In this document: piece after piece, positions 1 to 10,986 of the stretch
Layout: each line of letters starts with the position of its first letter
How positions within the stretch are numbered: the first letter of the stretch is position 1
Assembly: GCA_001972305.1 (NCBI GenBank)
Contig: BDDD01007848.1
Coordinates: 1-64,000, forward strand
Length of the DNA: 64,000 bases
Reading direction: 5' to 3'
Source of the DNA: Cephalotus follicularis
Taxonomy: Eukaryota; Streptophyta; Magnoliopsida; Oxalidales; Cephalotaceae
Translations under genes and position numbers: made by a program
The notes under the pieces: model-generated
Seen by the model: the letters and a program-made list of their open reading frames with translations, nothing else
Told to the model about the DNA's origin: nothing
Databases searched by the model: none

Positions 1-1390
1 CAGTTGGACTAATCCCCTCTCTGGTTTGTGTGCAGAGGAAACGGGGCAGCAATGTTCTTGATATCCACTAAGGACAGCTTGTAGAGAGAGGTAGACGCCA
101 GACGCTGCACCCTAGGACGGCTTCTCGGCCTCAAACATCTTCATGCATTTGGGGACATTCATGGGGTTTTTGTATAGATTTATTTTATATCTATGCCTTG
201 TAAAACCTTTTTCTTCTAATCTTGTGTAAAATTCTTGGATTTTGGGCGTCCTCGGCAGTTTTCCCTGGACCGTGTATATAATTCATTCTTTTGTTTTATA
301 TACTTGTTGTTTATGCTGTTTTCCCAGCCCTGGCACTGTTTTGCTTAATGTTTGGGTGTGTAGGGATGACATATGTGTTTGGGGGTTGTTTGTCCCCGGG
401 GCAGGGTAGCAGGTCTTCCCAGCCTTGGCCTTGGTGATACTACAGTGTTTCTCCTCGGGCCTTTTATGCGTGGCACCTCTTCTGAGATGCCAAGGGAAGG
501 GGTGGCTTGATCACGGTTGGTCAAACCTTTAGGTTGACCTTACAGCTCGGGTTGGTTGACCCTAAGCTGTGGTCTAGTGGCGTCCCCGGGTATACCATAG
601 GTGTTAGTGGAGGTAAGTAGTTTTCTTTAGTTTTGCCCGACCTTCCGACCTCGGACCAGCTCGGTCCCTGGAGATGTTTTTGTGGGTGAACGCTGGTGGA
701 TCCCCTGGGCACCTGGCCGGGGTGAGATTCTATCTCATTACTGTAGTTCGAGCTATTGTTGGGACCTCGGGTGGTTGTTCAATGCGCTTGGCCTTGTCCC
801 CGGGCCCTTGTGTTGATCCCAGGCTTAGCCTTTTGTTAAGTGTTGTGGTCTAATGAGGACATGCCCGAGGATGGTTTGCCCTGGGAAGGCATGTCTTAGG
901 TCGGGTGCAGGCCTGGCTTGCGTTACTTTTTGTTGTGTTGGCATCCCTGCCTGGGACCCTAGGCAAGACATAGTGTTGCGTTCTCTGCCCTGGCTCCCTT
1001 CCCTGGCAGGTTTCCTTTAGTGGAACGGGGCGTTAGGGCAGTGGGTGTGTTGCATGTTCCCTTTAGTTAAACGGTGCATTTACTAAATATGTGTTGTGCG
1101 CGATTCCTTTAGTTAAATGGTGAGTTTTGAGGAACAGTTTAAGTAAGGGTTCTTTTGCAGTTTTACCCTTCCTTCTTTCCTCCTCCCCGCTCGGGCATTC
1201 CTTGTTTTAATGTCTTGGGTGCGTTTGGCCTGGGGAGCGCGACTCTCCTTGGCAGCACGGTTTTAATGCATGCTCTGGCCTTAGCGTTAGCCTTTGTTGT
1301 ATTTGGTGTTTTGTTAGGGATCCAGGTGAGGGATCCTTCCACCTGGCACGACCATCCTCGGGAGGGGGTGCTCGGGAAAGGGGCGTGTCA
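1..1390 (+). repeat. 5' LTR of element A (right-hand part)
   Basis: Collinear with the 3' LTR: base 1 matches 8004 (and 9168) and 1390 matches 10496, both copies ending gggcgtgtca. The copies differ by scattered substitutions and small indels, so the insertion is not recent. This LTR runs from the repeated part straight into the single-copy end near 941-960. Because the window begins inside the repeat unit, it cannot be told whether this LTR also carries the tandem duplication of the 3' LTR. Short ORFs here (e.g. 1155-1478) show no protein family and are not called. Confidence 0.88.
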
Positions 1391-1396
1391 GCTTTT

Positions 1397-1409
1397 TGGT
1401 ATCAGAGAG
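1397..1409 (+). other. Primer-binding site of element A (initiator-Met tRNA type)
   Basis: TGGTATCAGAGAG lies 6 bases after the 5' LTR end. The first 11 bases fit the usual plant initiator-Met tRNA primer site (TGGTATCAGAGC). It marks where minus-strand DNA synthesis would start and fixes the LTR boundary at 1390. Confidence 0.85.
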
Positions 1410-1518
1410 ACCGGTTTAGTTTCCTTATGTTTTCCTTTTGAGACTTTTGGGGGTATGCATGCATTGCATTTCATGTAGTATACATGTTAGTGATGTCCTA
1501 ACTCACATGTGAAGGTGG

Positions 1519-2706
1519 ATGGTGCCTCCGCGTCAGACTCGAGGAAGTGGAGTGGGTAGGGGACGAGGAGTTTCCCCAGCCAAAGGACGTGGTCAAGGTA
1601 AAGGAAGAGAGACCTCCCTACCACATATGGATCAAGAACTGCCTCCTGTTGGACCTGGTGTGAAGGTTAACCCTGCAGTGGTCAAACAAGAGACTGGACC
1701 AACTGTGGTAGCTGAGGTCCCGGTAGCGCAGTCAGCAGCGTAGGTACCTCCTCCAATTGGTACAGGTGGTCAGGCAGAATGGATGCAGTTTGCTACGTCG
1801 ATAGCACAATCCTTGAGTGGTTCTCGACCTCAAACTTTACCAGTTGAACATCTGCAAAGTTTAGGTGCTGTAACTTTTGAGGGAACGGATGACCCAGTGG
1901 ATGCAGAGGAATGGATGAATCATCTTGAGATGCTTTTTGTACAGATGGGGGTTTTCGACGACTCACGAGTGGGACTTGCTTTCTTCTTGGTAAGGAAGAA
2001 TGCCCTTCGTTGGTGGGAATCTCTCCAAGCTAGGCACACTGATGTTGCTATGATCACGTGGGATGTTTTCAAGAGAGAGTTTCGCCAGTACTTCTTTCTT
2101 GCTACCTTCATAAAAGGGAAGAGGAGAGAGTTTTTGCATCTACGTCTAGGGAGTATGACCGTGACCCACTATGAATACCGCTTTATGGAGTTGTCTCATT
2201 TTGCTCCGGCTTTGGTTGCGAACCAAGAGGAGAGATATGAGAAATTCTTGGATGGGTTGAATCCGGAGGTAAGACATACTGTGGCAGCAACCAACTGGAC
2301 TGTCTTTGGAGATATGGTGGAATCTGCCAAGAGAGTTGAGAAGAGTATCATGAAACAGAGGAATCGCCAGGAAAGCGGACAAAAGAGAAACGGACAACAG
2401 TCTGCTCAAGGGGAGGGTTCTTCCTGAGGACAAGGGAAGCGAAGGAAACGGTACTCCAATAAGCAAGCTGACGGTGGAAAACGAGGTCAGGCCAGGTATG
2501 ATGGCCAGGGGACGTTTTCTCCATAGTAGACGAATCCTCCTACAGCCAGTGGTGCACAGCAGAACAAGCACCAGAGTTCACCAGTTTCTCAACAACCTCC
2601 CAAGTGCAAGAAGTGTGGTCGCTTCCTCTTTGGCAACTGTAAGACATATACCCGTGAATGCTTCCAGTGTGGCCAGGTTGGGCACTTCACGAGTAATTTT
2701 CCATAA
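1519..2706 (+). pseudogene. gag: Element A gag (capsid and nucleocapsid), disrupted
   Basis: The first ATG after the primer site starts an Arg/Gly-rich N-terminus, followed by a plant gypsy gag capsid domain (about 1850-2330). That domain has the typical stretch around ITWDVFKREFRQYFF and then LDGLNPEVRHTV. Two Cys-rich knuckle-like motifs follow at about 2605-2700. The last one (CFQCGQVGHFT...NF) has lost its final Cys to Phe. Nonsense codons interrupt the frame at 1741-1743, 2425-2427 and about 2527. The frame itself is unbroken and continues into protease, so this was one gag-pol frame. Gag would package element RNA; this copy cannot make a full protein. Confidence 0.85.
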
Positions 2707-2835
2707 ATCCAATAGACCACGATGACACCTACATTAGTTGCTTCTAATAGACAACATGCGGGAGCCAGAGGTGGATCAATGGCTTCGCAAGAGGGATCAT
2801 CCAGGACTGGTGGAAGTCGTCAGTAGGGTAGACCA

Positions 2836-3549
2836 GTGGCAACAGCTAGAGTCTATGCTCTGAACAGAGAAGATGCTCTTGGATCCGCGGACGTGGCTAT
2901 AGGTACGGCTCTTATCTTTGGCAGAGATGCCACGGTTCTGTTTGACACAAGAGCCTCTTTATCTTTTGTTGTCCATGCATTTTGCATACATGCATGTGGA
3001 GTGTTAAGTTCCTTGGATGAAGAGATCGCTGTATCTGTCCCTACGGGCCAGAGTTACCGTGTAGGACAAGTCTACAGAGGTTGTGATGTTGTGATCAAGG
3101 GACAGAGTTTTGTGGCCGACCTTGTTCCCTTCCATATTGAGGACTTTAATGCCATCCTTGGCATGGATTGGCTGGTAAGGCATCGAGCAGTGGTCAATTG
3201 TTCGCGCAAGGTTGTTTCCTTTTGCTTGCCCGAAGAGTCAGGCATGGAGCTGGTTTGCGAGCAACACTCGGCACCTCTGAAGTTGATCTCGGCTATGGTT
3301 GCATGTAAGGATTTGGATAAAGGTGCGCAAGGATTCTTAGCTCACGCGGTGGATACTCGGATGACTAAGCCAGAGGTAGGTGACATACCCATGGTTTATG
3401 AGTTTCCTGATGTCTTCCTAGACGAGTTACCAGGTCTTCTTCCAGACAGGGAAATAGACTTTGATATCGAGTTGATCCCTAGTGCGGCTCCTATATCCAT
3501 TTCTCCTTACCGTATGGCACCTATAGAGTTGGAAGAGCTTAAGGTATAG
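2836..3549 (+). pseudogene. pol: Element A aspartic protease and linker, disrupted
   Basis: Retropepsin-like domain with the conserved downstream signature ILGMDWL. The catalytic triplet reads DTR instead of DTG (in LFDTRASLSF), so the enzyme would be dead even without stops. The domain is followed by the linker that precedes RT in plant gypsy elements (ISPYRMAPIELEELK). A TAG stop at 3547-3549 then interrupts the frame, consistent with one C-to-T change. Same frame as gag. Confidence 0.85.
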
Positions 3550-4678
3550 TTGGAAGACTTGTTGGATAAGGGATTTATCCGACCTAATAGTTCTTCATGG
3601 GGTGCTCCGGTCATGTTTGTGAAGAAAAAGGATGGAGCTATGTGTTTATGTATCGACTACAGGGAGCTCAACAAGGTCATTGTGCATAACAAGTATCCGT
3701 TGCCAAGGATAGATGACTTGTTTGATCAGTTACGAGACTCTTGTGTGTTCTCTAAGATTGATCTTTGATCCGGATATCACCAGTTGAAGGTGAAGGAAGA
3801 GGATGTTCTGAAGACAACCTTTAGATCTCTATATGGTCTCTATGAGTTCTAAGTTATGCCATTTGGTTTAACCAATGCACCGACTGTTTTCATGGATTTG
3901 ATTAATCATATGTTCCAACCCTTCTTGGACACCTTTGTGGTGATATTCATAGACGACGTGATGGTATAATCGCGAACACCTGAGGATTGTTTTACAGACC
4001 TTGAGAAGCCATGAATTGTATGCTAAGCTTAGTAAGTGTGAGTTTTGGATGGACAGTGTTGTCTTTTTGGGCCATGTGATCTCGGGCAAGGGTGTTGAAG
4101 TGGACCTGAGAAAGGTTGAATATGCGTTGTCCTGGGAAAGACCAAAGAGAGTACCTGAAGTGCGCAGTTTCCTTGGACTTGCTGGCTATTACCGAAGATT
4201 CTTGGAAGGATTCTCGGCTATAGCAACTCCTCTGTCAAAGTTGACAAGGAATGATGTGAAGTTTGTTTGGTTAGAAGACTATGAGAAGAGCTTCCAGACG
4301 TTGAAGGATAAGTTGACATCAGCTCCGGTGTTGACGCTTCCATCCCCAGGAGTTAGTTTTGTGGTGTGCAGTGATGCTTCTTTGCATGGTCTTGGTAGTG
4401 TGTTGATGCAAGGAGGCAAGGTTATAGCCTATGCTTCGCGGCAGTTGAAGATTCATGAGCTCAATTACCCTACACATGACTTGGAATTGGATGCGGTGGT
4501 GTTTGCTTTCAAGATATGGCGTCACTATCTGTATGGTGAGGTCTGCCAGATCTATACGGACCACAAGAGTTTAAAGTATTTGTCTTCTCAACCACATTTG
4601 AACATGAGGTAGAGGAGATGGATCAAGCTCATCAAGGATTATGACTTCACCATCGAGTATCATCCTGGTAAGGCCAAC
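3550..4678 (+). pseudogene. pol: Element A reverse transcriptase and RNase H, disrupted
   Basis: RT blocks are readable: [20 protein letters not shown], the IDYRELNK block, [23 protein letters not shown] and the catalytic FIDD. RNase H follows with DASLHGLG, then [10 protein letters not shown] and [10 protein letters not shown]. Stops lie at 3766-3768 (TGA), 3850-3852 (TAA) and 3967-3969 (TAA, directly after the FIDD block). A small deletion just after 3969 shifts the frame by one, and the domain continues in the new frame from about 3972. A further TAG is at 4610-4612. RT would copy the RNA and RNase H would remove it. The degree of decay says the copy is dead. Confidence 0.9.
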
Positions 4679-6290
4679 GTGGTTGCTGATGCGTTGAGCA
4701 GGAAGTCCTCCACTTCCTTGGGTCATGTACGGTTGGTCTACTTACCACTGTTGGAACAATTTAGGTTGTTAAGGGAAGAGCTGTCTACCGGAGATAGTGG
4801 AGCAGTGTTGGCTTCTCTGCGAGTGAGATCTGTTTGGGAAGAGCAGATCCGGGGATTGCAGGAGAAGGACTGGTGGTTGACCAAGTTGTTGAAGCAAGTC
4901 AGAGAGGGTTCTCGGACTGAATTCCACATCATGGGTGACGGTGCTCTAATGTTTGGGGAAAGGATATGTGTTCCACACGTTGAGACGATCAAGCAGGAGA
5001 TCCTAGAAGAAGCTCATCATTCTCCTTGGTCAATGCATCCTGGAAGTACCAAGATGTATCATGACCTAAGGCAATGTTTTTGGTGGCAGGGCATGAATCG
5101 TGAGATTGCCAGGTTTGTGGCAAGCTACTTGACATGCCAGCAGGTGAAGGCAGAGCGACAGAAACCTTCAGGTCTTCTTCAACTGCTTCCTATTCCAGTA
5201 TGGAAATGGGACAACATATCAATGGACTTTGTCACTGGTTTTCCTAAGACACGGAGTAAGCATGATGCTATCTGAGTGATAGTGGATCTTATGACCAAGT
5301 CTGCTCACTTCATACCTATATGGAAAGACTTCGGTTTGGAAAAGTTAGCTCGGTTGTATGAGGATGGTGTGATGAGGTTACATGGGATCCCCAGCAGCAT
5401 TGTTTCGGATAGAGACATGAGGTTCACATCAAGATTCTGGCGGAGCTTGCAGAGGATGTTGGGTACGGAGTTGCGACCCAATACGGCGTACCATCCTCAG
5501 ACCGATGGGCAGTCTCAGCGTGCTATCCAGATTCTTGAGGACATGTTGAGAGCCTGTGTCAGGGATTTCCGAGGAAGTTGGGATGACCATTTGACTTTGA
5601 TCGGGTTTGCCTACAACAACAGCTACCAGACGAGCATTGTCATGGCTCCTTATGAGGCGTTGTATGGCAGACGTTGTCAAACCCCCTTGCGTTGGAAGGA
5701 GGTGGGAGAATACCAGTTGCTACGACCAGAGTTGGTCAGGGACGCAGCAGAGAAAGTGAAGGTGATCCGAGATCGTCTGCGGGCAGCCCAGAGCAGGCAG
5801 AAGAGCTACGAAGACAAGCGCCGAATGGACTTGCAATTCTCTGTGGGTGGCAAGGTTTTCCTCAGGGTATCACCTTACACAGGGATTGTTCATTTTGACA
5901 AGCGTGGGAAGCTTAGCCTAAGGTACATAGGACCTTTTGAGGTTTTGCTAAGGATCGGACCAGTGGCTTATAGTCTGGCATTGCCTGAGGGAATGACCAG
6001 GGTGCATGACGTGTTCCATGTTTCTGTGCTGAGGAAATAAGTTGCTAATCCTTCCCATGTGTTAGTTGAGCCAGTGGTGTTGGCCGAAGAGGTTCTACCA
6101 GTGTTGGCTTATGAGGAAGCCAAGAGCAGATCTTAGACAGAAGAGAACAGGTTTTGAGGAATAACACCATTCCCTTAGTGAAGATCTTATGGAGAAACCA
6201 TGCAGCAGAAGAGGCTAAATAGGAACGTGAGGACCAGATGAGGGAACGTTACCCAGACTTGTTCCCTGGACCAGAGCTGGAATTTTGAGG
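4679..6290 (+). pseudogene. pol: Element A integrase with chromodomain-like tail, disrupted
   Basis: Zinc-binding region at about 5010-5150 has the two His, but the first Cys of the CxxC pair is Tyr (SYLTCQQV). The catalytic core shows Asp in MDFVTGFP, Asp in VSDRDMRFTS and Glu in IQILEDMLRA. A GPY-like segment follows (SLRYIGPFEV) and VHDVFHVSVLRK. TGA at 5273-5275 (in place of Trp) and TAA at 6038-6040 interrupt it. The remainder to 6290, in shifting frames, matches the acidic chromodomain-like tail ending in the sequence encoding NFEDKI that often precedes the polypurine tract in plant chromoviruses. A chromodomain would direct insertion to heterochromatin (family knowledge). Confidence 0.85.
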
Positions 6291-6302
6291 ACAAAATTAC
6301 TT

Positions 6303-6315
6303 AAGGGGGAGAGGA
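6303..6315 (+). other. Polypurine tract of element A
   Basis: aagggggagagga directly before the 3' LTR start TGTAACG at 6316. This is the plus-strand primer in reverse transcription, and it fixes the LTR boundary. Confidence 0.85.
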
Positions 6316-9300
6316 TGTAACGACCCGTATTAATTTTGGATAAATTGATGCTTGAGACTGGGGGAAAATTTCTTTTATTTTCTTTTCTCCTTGGTTAGGT
6401 TGGTTTGGAATTCTCTTCTTGGTTGAGTAAAGGTTTGGTTTGGGCTTGGTGGAGGCCCAATGGTTGACTGTGGTTTCTGCATGTGTGGTTAAGTAATAAG
6501 AGAGGTTTAGTTGGTGTTGGGATATGTGCAAAGCTTTCTTAGGATGCTTAATGGTTGACTTTAGTAGATATCATGTCCATCTATCACAACGGGAAGAAGT
6601 GTTTTGGGAGAGTGAGCCTTCATCTTTCATCTTTCATCTTTCTTCTTAGTCTTTCTTCTGAAACTTTGAGCGCTGTTTGAGGTTGGAACTTTCTGTCACC
6701 CGTCTACACGTCTAGCAGGTGAGTGTCCACCTCGGTATGTTTGGTGCGTCGCATGGTTGGTGCAGGCACGACCTTTGAGGTAGAGGAAGAGCTTCGCCTT
6801 GGTTTTCATGGTTGTTTGTGGTTCTTGCATAGCTTCAGAGATGTTGTTCATGGTAGCTAAGCGTTGTTGTGTGTTGGTCTTGCAGAGGAAGATCTAGGCA
6901 CGGAGCACGCGCAACAAGGTAGCTAGCTGAGAAAGCTGTTGATACTAGTGAGTGGGATGTTCTCCTTTCTATCAATTGATAACTGAGAGTTTGTTGATTT
7001 TATACCCTTCCATGATATTACCTTTGACTAGGATTTCTTCACCTATCATTTTACTGATATTGCATGTGAATACTGCTTTGCCTGGGTTGAACTTGTTGTT
7101 TCCCCTTTCGTGTTGAGTATTCATGCTTTATTTGATATCATGTGTTGTTGTCCTTGGATACTGGTTACTGGGTGCTGGTTACTTGGTTATGTATGAGATT
7201 GCCGGTACGAGATGGTCTAAGTGGAGATACACTTACCTCTAAATTGAGGTTCTCCTCTGTTATCTAGTCAAGGGCGGAGCTGGGCGGTGATTCGCCGGCC
7301 CCTTGGATGATATTAGTGCTATGTGATTACCGACGGGGTAGCTTCTTGATCGAGGTTCACCTAGTGTAGCGATGCGCTCGTGATTGCAGATGGGGGTGGG
7401 CTTGTGCAACCCCTCGTTCGAGGTTCATGTAGTAAGGTTCACTAACGTATGATTTTCCGGGGGAGGAGTGCTTGCGTAGCCCTTCTACCGATGTTCATGT
7501 GGTGCTCTGGAAGTGGGTATCTAAATTGAGTATATGAGGGATGTGTTCAATCCTGTAGCCCATGACCGCGTTGATAGAACGTCAACAGAGTTTTGTTATC
7601 TATGCTATCGAGGTGGTTCCGGCTATGGAAGTGTGTGAGTCGATTGTGCATGTGCGTGTGTGGAATGTGCTTGTGATTGATACAGTACCAATAGTCCCCT
7701 TGAGAATTGTTGATCCTTAGAGTTGATCTTTTGTTGATCCTTGGATCCTTGGCATGTTATTACATGTATAAACTATTGTTTAACTTCTTTCCTTGAGATC
7801 AGTCATTGAGTTGGTAGCTATGACGTCTCCTCAGACTCTCCTTTGTTATCGATATCCTTGTATACTTTCAAATCTGCCTTGTTTTGTTACGCAGGGCAGA
7901 TGTGTTGTCCTCGGCCCGGTTGGGACAAGGCACGTTCACCTTGACTCTTGGCACCCCGGTGGAAGTGGATCGCTCAGGATGCTCTTTGATCTTACTCACT
8001 AGTCAGTTGGACTAATCCCCTCTCAGTTTTGTGTGCAGAGGAAGCGGGGTAGCAGTGATCTTGATATCCACTAAGGACAGCTTGTAGAGAGAGGTAGAAG
8101 CCAGACATTGCACCCAAGGACGGCTTCTCGGCCTCGGACACCTTCATGCATTTGGGGACATTCATGGTGTTTTTGTATAGATTTTGTTAATATCTATGCC
8201 TTGTAAAACCTTTTTCTTGTAATCTTGTGCAAAACTCTTGGATGTTGGGCGTCCTCGGCAGATTGCCCAGGACTGTGTATATAATTCATTCTTTTGTTTT
8301 ATATACGTGTTGTTTATGTTGTTTTCCCAGCCCTGGCGCTATTTTGCTTAGTGTTTGGGTGTGCAGGGACGACGTATGTGTTCGGGGGTTGTTTGACCTT
8401 GGGGCAGGGTAGCTGTCTTCCCAACCCTGGCCTTCGTGAAACTGCAGTGTTTCTCCTCGGGCCTTTTGTGCATGGCACCTCTGCTGAGATGCCAGGGGAA
8501 GGGGTGGCTTGATCAGGGTTGGTCAAACCTTTTGGTTGACCTTATAGCTCAGGTTGGTTGACCCTAAGCTGAGGTCTGGTGGCATCCCCGGGCGTTGTCC
8601 CCGGGCATACCGTAGGCGTTAGTGGAGGTAAGTAGTTTTCTTTAGTTTTGCCCGACCTCCCGACCTCGAACCAGCTCGCTCCTTGGAGATGTTTTGGTGG
8701 GTGAACCCTGGTAGATCCCCTGGGCACCTGGCCGAGGTGAGATTCTATCTCCTTAGTGTAGTTCGAGCGATTGTTGGGACCTCCGGTGGTTGTTCCATGC
8801 GCTTGGCGTTGTCCCCGGGCCCTTGTGTTGATCCCAGGCTTAGCCTTTTGTTAAGTGTTGTCATCCAATGAGGACATACCCGAGGATGGTTTTCCCTGGG
8901 AAGGCATGTCTTAGGACGGGGTGCAAGCCTGGCTTGCGTTACGTTATGTTGTGTTGGCGTCCCAGCCCATTGAGTTGGTAGCTATGACGTCTCCTCAGAC
9001 TCTCCTTTGTTATCGATATCCTTGTATACTTTCAAATCTGCCTTGTTTTGTTACGCAGGGCAGATGTGTTGTCCTCGGCCCGGTTGGGACAAGGCACGTT
9101 CACCTTGACTCTTGGCACCCCGGTGGAAGTGGATCGCTCAGGATGCTCTTTGATCTTACTCACTAGTCAGTTGGACTAATCCCCTCTCAGTTTTGTGTGC
9201 AGAGGAAGCGGGGTAGCAGTGATCTTGATATCCACTAAGGACAGCTTGTAGAGAGAGGTAGAAGCCAGACATTGCACCCAAGGACGGCTTCTCGGCCTCG

Positions 9301-10496
9301 GACACCTTCATGCATTTGGGGACATTCATGGTGTTTTTGTATAGATTTTGTTAATATCTATGCCTTGTAAAACCTTTTTCTTGTAATCTTGTGCAAAACT
9401 CTTGGATGTTGGGCGTCCTCGGCAGATTGCCCAGGACTGTGTATATAATTCATTCTTTTGTTTTATATACGTGTTGTTTATGTTGTTTTCCCAGCCCTGG
9501 CGCTATTTTGCTTAGTGTTTGGGTGTGCAGGGACGACGTATGTGTTCGGGGGTTGTTTGACCTTGGGGCAGGGTAGCTGTCTTCCCAACCCTGGCCTTCG
9601 TGAAACTGCAGTGTTTCTCCTCGGGCCTTTTGTGCATGGCACCTCTGCTGAGATGCCAGGGGAAGGGGTGGCTTGATCAGGGTTGGTCAAACCTTTTGGT
9701 TGACCTTATAGCTCAGGTTGGTTGACCCTAAGCTGAGGTCTGGTGGCATCCCCGGGCGTTGTCCCCGGGCATACCGTAGGCGTTAGTGGAGGTAAGTAGT
9801 TTTCTTTAGTTTTGCCCGACCTCCCGACCTCGAACCAGCTCGCTCCTTGGAGATGTTTTGGTGGGTGAACCCTGGTAGATCCCCTGGGCACCTGGCCGAG
9901 GTGAGATTCTATCTCCTTAGTGTAGTTCGAGCGATTGTTGGGACCTCCGGTGGTTGTTCCATGCGCTTGGCGTTGTCCCCGGGCCCTTGTGTTGATCCCA
10001 GGCTTAGCCTTTTGTTAAGTGTTGTCATCCAATGAGGACATACCCGAGGATGGTTTTCCCTGGGAAGGCATGTCTTAGGACGGGGTGCAAGCCTGGCTTG
10101 CGTTACGTTATGTTGTGTTGGCGTCCCAGCCCAGAAACCCAGGCAAGAGGTAGTGTTGCGTTCTCTGCCTTGGCTCCCTTCCCTGACATGTTTCCTTTAA
10201 TGGAACGTTGCGTTTGGGAAGTGGGTGTGTTGTGCGTTCCCTTTAGTTAAATGGTGCGTTTACTAAGTGGGTGTTGTGCGCGTTTCCTTTAGTTAAACGG
10301 TCAGTTTTGAGGAACAGATTAAGTAAGGGTTCTTTTGCTCTTTTACCCTTCCTTCTTTCCTCCTCCCCGCTCGGGCATTCCTTGTTTTTATGCGTTGGGT
10401 GCGTTTGGCCTGGGGAGCGCGGCTCTTCTTGGCAGCGCGTTTTTAACGCATGCTCTGGCCTTAGCGTTTTTAACGCCTTCTTGGCAGGGCGTGTCA
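6316..10496 (+). repeat. 3' LTR of element A (4181 bp, internally duplicated)
   Basis: Runs from TGTAACGACCC to gggcgtgtca and is collinear with bases 1-1390 at its right end. Without the duplication it would be about 3.0 kb. Seen inside: a strong 5' splice-site sequence CAG|GTGAGT at 6716-6724; a GC-rich stretch of loose repeats (about 7250-7510, recurring gaggttcatgtag-like units); the block cagttggactaatcccct followed by an acceptor-like tgcag (8004-8038 and again at 9168-9202); and two copies of a 1164-bp unit. No coding potential was recognised in the small ORFs. Confidence 0.88.
7805..10132 (+). repeat. Tandem duplication, 2 x 1164 bp, inside the 3' LTR
   Basis: Unit 1 is 7805-8968 and unit 2 is 8969-10132. 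The junction is cccagccc followed by attgagttgg. Every stretch compared by eye is identical between the units, while the 5' LTR differs from both at many sites. The duplication therefore arose well after insertion of A, or is an assembly artefact. Short ORFs (e.g. 8227-8412 and 9391-9576) repeat exactly with the unit and are not genes. Confidence 0.93.
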
Positions 10497-10501
10497 ACAG
10501 G

Positions 10502-10986
10502 AGCCCCCTTGCACTAGGTGCAAACCCAACCAAAGAGCATAAGGCCACGGTGGCCAAATGGTTTGAGGATGATGAGCAAGCTCTAAACTTAGCCATTGCA
10601 GGCATGGTCCCAGAATTGCAAAGGCAACATGAGCATCTTGAAACCTTAGGTGCCATACTTTTACAACTCATGGAGTTGTATGGCGCCCGGTCTAGGACCG
10701 CTAGCTTCAATATGTCACGTCGGCTCTTTTGGATGAAAATTCCTGAGGGAGCATCACTCCATCAGCATGGGCTGAAGATGATTGATCTGATTGAGCAGTT
10801 GGATCAATTGGATCTTATCATGGACAATGATTTTTACATTGACCTTATGCTCTTGTCCATCCCTCGAACATTCTTCCGGTTCATCATAAACTTCCACAAG
10901 AATAAGGTGGAATGTACAATCTTGGACCTTGTGGAAATGATTTGGGGACCTGAGAGTGACATGGACCATGGGAAGTCCAAGTTGAA
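10502..10986 (+). pseudogene. gag: Copia element K gag, interrupted by A (left) and B (right)
   Basis: Reads as the UBN2-type gag domain of a Ty1/copia element, with LQRQHEHLETLGA, SRRLFWMKIPEG and a KMIDLIEQL segment. The start of gag and the 5' LTR of K lie left of the window, because element A is inserted just before this piece. The frame is open from 10502 to 10986 and resumes at 20586 after element B. The ORF that appears to run from 10271 begins inside the LTR of A and is a chance junction ORF, not a gene. Confidence 0.83.

Larger units (their letters stand above)
1..10496 (+). mobile_element. Ty3/gypsy element A (Tekay/Del-like chromovirus), 5' end cut by window
   Basis: Order seen on the + strand: partial 5' LTR (1-1390), primer-binding site, gag, protease, RT-RNase H, integrase with chromodomain-like tail, polypurine tract, 3' LTR (6316-10496). 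Integrase lies after RT, which defines Ty3/gypsy. The very long LTR starting TGTAACGACCC and the C-terminal tail suggest the Tekay/Del chromovirus lineage (inference). The coding part is decayed: stops interrupt it about a dozen times and there is one frameshift near 3970. The element sits inside the gag of copia element K, whose gag resumes directly after 10496. The left TSD is outside the window, so the insertion duplication cannot be checked. Confidence 0.88.

Noticed and set aside
8227..8512. Repeated short ORFs in the LTR of A (also at 9391-9676)
   Set aside because: They repeat because of the tandem duplication. No protein family is recognisable, and opposite-strand ORFs of similar length overlap them.
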